A stretch of 64,000 nucleotides of DNA from Bacteroidales bacterium UBA5219 (lineage in GTDB: Bacteria; Bacteroidota; Bacteroidia; Bacteroidales; ML635J-15): the NCBI GenBank assembly GCA_002412425.1, contig DHVB01000054.1, forward strand, positions 23,019-87,018, in the 5' to 3' direction. Each line of letters begins with the position of its first letter. Within the stretch, counting starts at the first letter, position 1. Below the pieces are notes generated by a model. It did not search any database and was not told the DNA's origin. It saw only the letters and a program-made list of their open reading frames with translations. The position numbers were made by a program, and so were the translations under genes. Positions 58,807 to 64,000 of the stretch are shown here, piece by piece.

Positions 58807-58855
58807 ATTATTTTAGTTTTTGTGTAATAGTTGTGCAATATCTATATGTTAACGT

Positions 58856-58946
58856 GATTTTTTAGTTTTTAGTGTTTAGTTTTTAGTTAAATAACTTTAA
58901 AAACTTTAGTCAAGGTTTGGAATATAATAAAACAATATTTCAATGA
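58856..58946. repeat. AT-rich repeat block, copy 2 (inverse orientation)
   Basis: Reverse-complemented, it reads TCATTGAAATATTGTTTT... (from 58946), ...CTTGACTAAAG, then TTTTTAAAGTTATTTAACT and ACTAAACACTAAAAACTAAA. It matches copy 1 at 51851-51893 in 38 of 43 positions and again the part from 51932 to about 51973. It lacks the tandem expansion of AAAGTTTTT present in copy 1. Confidence 0.65.
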
Positions 58947-58966
58947 TTTTTTATTTTGCTTATTAT

Positions 58967-59012
58967 GAGCCTGTTATGGCTCTCCATGGAATTTATGCCA
59001 CAGTCTGTGGCA
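58967..59012. repeat. Two hairpins before the 59040 gene end
   Basis: GAGCC-TGTTAT-GGCTC (about 58969-58984) and the near-perfect palindrome TGCCACAG-T-CTGTGGCA (58996-59012) stand 28-70 nt downstream of the membrane protein gene on the minus strand. Neither is followed by a proper T run, so they may be a weak terminator, a REP-like unit or RNA processing site. Confidence 0.5.
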
Positions 59013-59039
59013 CAAATTATAGAATTTCTATTCACATTG

Positions 59040-61382
59040 CTAGAGAGCCTTTATACTCACGTTTTTAACTTTATTGATTTTAAATTCACATTTATTTGGA
59101 TTCCAAACATATAGTTGTAGTAACTTTGGATTTTTGTCTCTCATTTCTACAAGGTTAATCAACTTTGAAAAGTTTACTTCTGATTCATTTTTAATATCAT
59201 AGCCTTCCCAAAGTACAATTTCATGTTTATCATCGCGAATTTCAATCACAATTGCGAAACCAATCTCTTGATTAGCTATGTTAATTTCCATTTGTGCATT
59301 CAACGAAATTACATCATAACTTTTGTCTATGCTTATTGGCTCAATTAAAGCCAATGGAAATTCGTTTTCAGCACTTACATTTACTTCTGTGTCGATTTTA
59401 TTTATTTTAGAAAATTTAATATTAGTTTGGTCAATTAAATCTATTGCAGTTGAGTATTTTGGAATCATATTTGAAGCTGAAAAACTTTCGGTATAAACTG
59501 GTACATCAAATTCAATGTCAAAATTTGCAAGTATTCCAGTATCGGTAATATCTCTCACATTAATTTGATTTATACCATTAGAAATAGGAGATAAATCGAC
59601 ACTATTTATTAGTGCAAAACCATTATTGGCATTTTCCACTGTTTTAAATTGAACAACAAAATCATTTGATTTTGAGTAATAATAAACTTTTGCCCTTGTA
59701 CAAGTTGCATCAACAAACATATCTTTGCCTTTATCCCAATTTATGCTGTTTTTATCAACTTCTGCAAGAACAAAAAGAATGTCATTTTCAATCGAAGTAT
59801 AATTTTTAACTAATCTAAAGATTTTTGCATCGGGAAATTCATTATGTGCTTCAATCATTCTATCCGAGGATAATATAACATCAATTTTTGGACCTGATTT
59901 TATATTAATATATTTACCCCAATTAAAGCCCTGTGTATCAGGAGTGTCTGGCACATAACCAAAAACGTTAGTCCAATATATGTCAGGAGAAAAGATTAAC
60001 GCTTCAGCAGGACAATCATTAAACGCTCCTTTTTCAATCATCTCATCAATTGCTGAAAACCTAATCTGGCTTTGTTCCCAGCCTCGTGCCATTACTCGAT
60101 TCGAATAAGAATTAATAATGGATATGTAAGCAAATGCAATAGAAAATATAACAATTGTAAAGTGTTTTAAATATTTGTTTTTCTTTACTAATTTGTAAAT
60201 AATTATCACAAATAGTAAAATAGCTAACCAAACTCCAAAATATGAATAGTAGGAAGTAACGTAACCTTTAATACTTGTAGCAATGATTGTGTCATTATAT
60301 TTAGCAGACATTGCAAGAGCCGAATGAGATAAAAAAGCAAACAATAAAGAAAATAAAATTCCTAATCCAAGTTTTTTATATCCCGAAATGTTCTTAAGTC
60401 TGAGGAAAAGATAAATGAAAATTACCAATTGAATAGCAACATTTACTATAGTGCTTAATTCAATATTTTTAAGAATTGATATAAATGAGGTAGCTCCAGA
60501 GTTAAAAGATAATTCTGATCGGTTTATATAATCTATGTTTAGATTAAATATCTGCAATGGAAAAACAGTATGCGTAAGTTCGTAAAGCACAGTTAAGAAG
60601 TTTTTCCAACTAAAATTTTGTGCAAATGAGCTACCAGAGTAAATTTCTCCTTCATTTTTAAGTAGCAATCTAAAACCAAAATATAGTATTACATACAAAA
60701 GCCCTGCTGATGCATAGGGAACAACTTCTTTGTATGTTGTTTTTGATTTGAAAACATTTTTAAAACCTCCTGACAGTTTGATGTTGCGTACAAATAACCA
60801 AATACAGAAGAAGAATAAATAAAGCAAGTAGGTTTCGTAAAATAACAATGAAATAAAGAAAATAATTGCCGAAAAAATTAGGAATTTGTACTTATTTGTT
60901 TCTGTATATTTGATAAACAGCAAGACTGCTGAAATTAACAAAGCAAAGCTAAAAGTAAAATAAAATGGATAGGCAATAAAAGGAATATGATAATTTGTCG
61001 AAATAGGAGTAGCCATTACCAAAACTAGGAAAAAAAGAAGTGCTATCTCGCGAGAATTGAAAAATTTTTTAATCAAAATTGCTGCCATAGCGTAAGAGAG
61101 TAGCAAGAACAAATTTTGAATTATTTTAGTAAAAATAAAACTATCGCCCACATATGGTAGCGAATAAATTGGTATTGTAATAATAAAATAAAATCTGCCT
61201 GCATCTCTTGCAAATATCCATGAACTTGAAAAAACTGTGCCATCAAGATATCTTGTGTAGTTGCTTAAATCATCAGCAGTTGTAATCCCTACCTTAAAAA
61301 AAGGAGCTAATGTAATAACAATTGTAATTGCAAATAGAAACCAAATAAGTTTATTGAATTGATTATGTTTATCTTTAAGCAT
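59040..61382 (-). CDS. Large polytopic membrane protein, GT-C/GtrII-like
   Basis: The 780-residue protein has about 10-11 transmembrane segments in its first 430 residues and a soluble, beta-rich periplasmic or lumenal C-terminal part (about 440-780). The layout, with an acidic TTADDLSNYTRYLDG loop after the first helix and FARDAGRFYFI, recalls the GT-C/GtrII glucosyltransferase-type families and related uncharacterised proteins of Bacteroidota that modify surface polysaccharides with lipid-linked sugars. No specific family is certain. It is monocistronic between repeats. Confidence 0.6.
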   Translation of the reverse strand: MLKDKHNQFNKLIWFLFAITIVITLAPFFKVGITTADDLSNYTRYLDGTVFSSSWIFARDAGRFYFIITIPIYSLPYVGDSFIFTKIIQNLFLLLSYAMAAILIKKFFNSREIALLFFLVLVMATPISTNYHIPFIAYPFYFTFSFALLISAVLLFIKYTETNKYKFLIFSAIIFFISLLFYETYLLYLFFFCIWLFVRNIKLSGGFKNVFKSKTTYKEVVPYASAGLLYVILYFGFRLLLKNEGEIYSGSSFAQNFSWKNFLTVLYELTHTVFPLQIFNLNIDYINRSELSFNSGATSFISILKNIELSTIVNVAIQLVIFIYLFLRLKNISGYKKLGLGILFSLLFAFLSHSALAMSAKYNDTIIATSIKGYVTSYYSYFGVWLAILLFVIIIYKLVKKNKYLKHFTIVIFSIAFAYISIINSYSNRVMARGWEQSQIRFSAIDEMIEKGAFNDCPAEALIFSPDIYWTNVFGYVPDTPDTQGFNWGKYINIKSGPKIDVILSSDRMIEAHNEFPDAKIFRLVKNYTSIENDILFVLAEVDKNSINWDKGKDMFVDATCTRAKVYYYSKSNDFVVQFKTVENANNGFALINSVDLSPISNGINQINVRDITDTGILANFDIEFDVPVYTESFSASNMIPKYSTAIDLIDQTNIKFSKINKIDTEVNVSAENEFPLALIEPISIDKSYDVISLNAQMEINIANQEIGFAIVIEIRDDKHEIVLWEGYDIKNESEVNFSKLINLVEMRDKNPKLLQLYVWNPNKCEFKINKVKNVSIKAL

Positions 61383-61408
61383 TTTAAAATACCTTATAAA
61401 TTATGTTG

Positions 61409-61416
61409 CAAATATA
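61409..61416 (-). promoter_or_regulatory. Candidate -7 box of the 59040 gene
   Basis: Minus-strand TATATTTG fits TAnnTTTG, 27 nt upstream of the ATG at 61382. No well-spaced -33 box (nearest TTTG is 13 nt away). Confidence 0.35.
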
Positions 61417-61554
61417 ACAGTTTAATTTTCAAAATATTGAACTATTCAAAAATTTAGTTTATATTGACAATTTTTCTTCCAAGTTTAAAGTAAAATAAAA
61501 CTCGGAAGAAAAAACCAATAATACAATAAAGCTATATAGGTTAGGATTAACTAT

Positions 61555-63957
61555 TTATTCTGCTGCATATTTTTTAGCTTCCTCCATTGTAATTCTTTGG
61601 TTATTGTAGAAAGGAACAGTGAAAGCTTTATCTATGCCATAATTTTTTAGTTTGTTAATTAAGTTTCTAGCTTCATCTGTTGTTTTTACTTCTCCATACG
61701 TATATTTATATATACCGCCATCAAAATAATAGTTAACATTATCTAGTCCTTTAAATTTAGGGTCGTTGGCTTCAAGTTTATTAGAAGATGTTAAAAATTG
61801 TACTCTATAAACTAATCCTGTTGATTCTGTAGAGAAAGAATTATTTCCAGTTTGTGCTTGTTGGCTAGTAGTATTAGAGCTATTAGGCTCAATAGTTTCT
61901 CCTGGTTTTGCGTCAATATGAATATCTGTCCCTTGCAGACTTTGCATATCCACATCGCCAACACCTTCAACAAATCCTGTTACTTTAAATTCTGTACGTC
62001 TGTTCATTTGATGTTCTTTTTCTGAACATTTTACGCCGTTAGTGCATTTATTAACAGGTTTGGTTTCTCCATAACCTTTAGCAGAGATTCTATTTTGCGA
62101 TACTCCATTGTCGATAATATATTGTACAGCAGACTCTGCTCTACGTTGCGAAAGGTCCAAATTGTATTTATCACTACCTTGCGAGTCGGTATGTGAACCA
62201 AGCTCAATAATAATAGCAGGATTTTCTTTTAATAAAGCGACTATTTTGTTGAGTTCTATAGCAGCATCAGCTCTAATATTTGCTTTGTTATAATCATAAT
62301 AAATATTTTCTATTACAATTTCTTTCTGTAATACAATTCTTTCGAGTACAAATTTTAGAAATACTGTATCGTTAAAAGTTTCGCACTTAGCTTCAAAAGA
62401 TTGTGTTTGAGTTGCAAAGAACTTAGTGGAAGCAGCTCCTACTACATATTTAGAGTCGCAATTTACAACAGCTTCATATTTTCCATTTCCTACATTCTTA
62501 ATCTTCATTTTGTTGTTAGGAGCAGAGTTTTCTGCATGCATCACGCTTATTTCATCAGTTAAAATTGCTAATGTTCCGTTATCCATTTTCTCCCAAGTAG
62601 TTACTAACAAAATTAATGTAGTAGGAACTGGTGGAGGTGGCGGTGGAAGATATTTGAAGCTATATATATCGTCTGCTCCTTGTCCATTGTTACGGTTAGA
62701 TGAGAAAAATCCTGTTTTGCCTCCTCGGTAAATAATATTGCAAAATCATCTTTTGATGAGTTAAAAGGATGTTTTAAGTTTTCTGGTTCAGACCATGTTG
62801 CTTCGCTTCCTGTTGAGCGAAATATATCTAATCCCCCCATGCCAGAATGTCCATCAGAAGAGAAATATAAATCACCATTTTTCTCAATAACTGGGAACAT
62901 TTCTTTACTAGGAGTATTAATTATATCTCCAGCATTTTGAGGAGTATCCCAAGTCCCGTCATCATTTTTTATACAATAATAAATATCGGTTTCTCCAACT
63001 CCACCATGCATATCAGAAACAAAATATAGTATGTTCCCATCTGGAGATAGGGTAGGGTGTCCGACAGAATATTCTTTTTTATTATTATATTGAAAAGGAG
63101 TAATTTCTACAAATTGTCCATCAATAAGTTTTGCAGAATATATTTCTAATCTGTCAGTAACAACATTATACGATTTGTCTGGAAACCAGCTTGTTGGGTC
63201 TGGATTTAATTTCTTTTGTTTTTGTTCTACAGTTATTGTTTTTGTAAAATATAAAACTTGAGCATCTTCGTCGAACACAGCAGGTCCATTATGATAAGCA
63301 TCATTGATACTATCTAAAAGTTTTATATTTTTAATTACACTATCTATAATTTCAGCTTCATAAAGTTTTAAGAATGGCAAGCCTGTCCATGAATAGTTTT
63401 TATTTTCAGTTTCAATAATATTTGCATTTTCTCTATCAGATGTAAATAAGAACTTGTTACCAAATTTTGTTAAAGAAAAATCTGAGTTTTTTTGAATTCA
63501 AATCTTTTACATTTTCTACTTCAAATAAGACCGTTGTATCGGCAATCCACTCTTTAGCCAAGTTGGAGCTTGTTATCTGATTTTGAGTAAAGTCATCATT
63601 CAAATTAGTATAAATGCTAATAGCTTCGTCATATCTTCCTTCTTGCTTTAATAAATCAGCATAAATTTTCAAGTCATTTTGTGTAGCACTACCTTTTTCT
63701 ACTAGGTTAGCTAAATATTTTACTGCCTTTTCGGTATTGTTCATATGTATATAGCAATAAGCTAAGTTTCTGATATCTTTATCGCTAGCTTTGGCAAAAT
63801 TTAGCTTGGTTTCGTATAATTCAGCAGCTTTTGCATATTCATATTTATTCATCAACTTTTCAGCTTTTTTCATTGATTTTTGAGCATAAGTCATCATTGT
63901 TGAAAAAAGCAATACAATTGTTAAAGTATATTTTACATTTTTAGATATTGTCATCAT
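61555..63957 (-). pseudogene. TPR/PD40/OmpA/SPOR protein gene broken by two compensating frameshifts
   Basis: Three adjoining frames (63957-63457, 63380-62613, 62610-61555) form one gene of about 800 codons. The first is a signal peptide plus TPR region ending KDLNSK; an A7 run (63487-63493) where six A would keep the frame throws it out. Reading on in the corrected frame gives NSDFSLTKFGNKFLFTSD, and the second frame carries the PD40 propeller (GHPTLSPDGNILYFVSD, GGLDIFRS). Near 62719-62727 a missing base again shifts the frame; the corrected reading is GKTGFFSSNRNN, then DDIYSFKYLPPPPPPVPT. The third frame holds an OmpA domain (ELGSHTDSQGSDKYNLDLSQ, MNRRTEFKV) and a C-terminal SPOR-like domain. 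First and third frames are in register. Related in architecture to the gene at 49699. Confidence 0.75.
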
Positions 63958-64000
63958 TTTCACAAGTTTTTAAACATCCTTAAATCCGCAACTAATTATC

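Noticed and set aside
63487..63493. A7 run as a programmed ribosomal frameshift
   Set aside because: The shift needed is +1 (one A too many), whereas the A-AAA-AAA slippery heptamer yields -1 slips, and the -1 frame soon stops. A second lesion downstream also argues for mutation or sequencing error.

Overview
The window is chromosomal DNA from a low-GC (roughly one-third G+C by eye) member of the Bacteroidota, most likely a free-living or gut-type member of Bacteroidales/Marinilabiliales. The evidence is: type IX secretion system (T9SS) cargo and accessory proteins (a C25 gingipain-like protease, a 1568-residue adhesin with a type-B sorting domain, GldK-like and GldN-like proteins, PorE/OmpA-type proteins); promoters of the Bacteroidetes form (TTTG, about 19 nt, TAnnTTTG); start codons with little Shine-Dalgarno sequence; a two-subunit methylmalonyl-CoA mutase; and a pyrophosphate-type phosphofructokinase beside an ATP-type one. 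I see no prophage, insertion sequence or CRISPR array.

Layout. 1-7 kb: 5' part of a C25 protease, tRNA-Pro, TrkH potassium transporter, YciO-type protein, transaldolase, an ExbB-ExbD-TonB operon and ElbB. 7-19 kb: the giant adhesin, XerD, AroQ, an NlpC/P60 peptidase, a PepSY-like lipoprotein and the mutA-mutB operon. 18.9-22.5 kb: small exported proteins unique to the lineage, one of them interrupted by an ochre codon in its signal peptide. 22.6-35 kb: PPi-PFK and ATP-PFK back to back, PriA, a DUF6249/sigma/DUF5056-type operon, prfB with its programmed frameshift, an operon of RecX, DUF2797, DUF2148 and a SerA-like dehydrogenase, PruA, and tRNA-Gln. 35-40 kb: RluB-type pseudouridine synthase, a two-gene ATPase plus putative PD-(D/E)XK nuclease unit, and an AspT-type transporter. 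40-52 kb: M23 peptidase, two glycosyltransferases and a PpiD-like chaperone in one operon, GcvP, and a TPR/PD40/OmpA protein. 52-64 kb: a GC-richer repeat element, PhoH, PurC, TcdA/TatD/YdcF, the GldK-like/MORN-GldN-like pair, a large polytopic membrane protein, and a second TPR/PD40/OmpA/SPOR gene broken by two compensating frameshifts.

How the genes fit together. Metabolically the window points to glycolysis with a reversible PPi-linked step, a transaldolase-based pentose phosphate pathway, succinate-propionate interconversion through methylmalonyl-CoA, glycine cleavage and proline/glutamate catabolism. Envelope functions dominate: TonB energisation, periplasmic folding (PpiD-like), peptidoglycan hydrolases (M23, NlpC/P60), OmpA anchors and T9SS export of adhesin and protease.

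Best candidates for something undescribed are the GldK-like plus MORN-GldN fusion pair at 57.0-58.8 kb, which looks like a stripped-down T9SS ring paralogue, and the AAA ATPase/PD-(D/E)XK pair at 36.4-38.2 kb, which looks like a compact defence unit. The inverted-repeat element at 51.69-51.84 kb and its associated family of AT-rich repeats come next.
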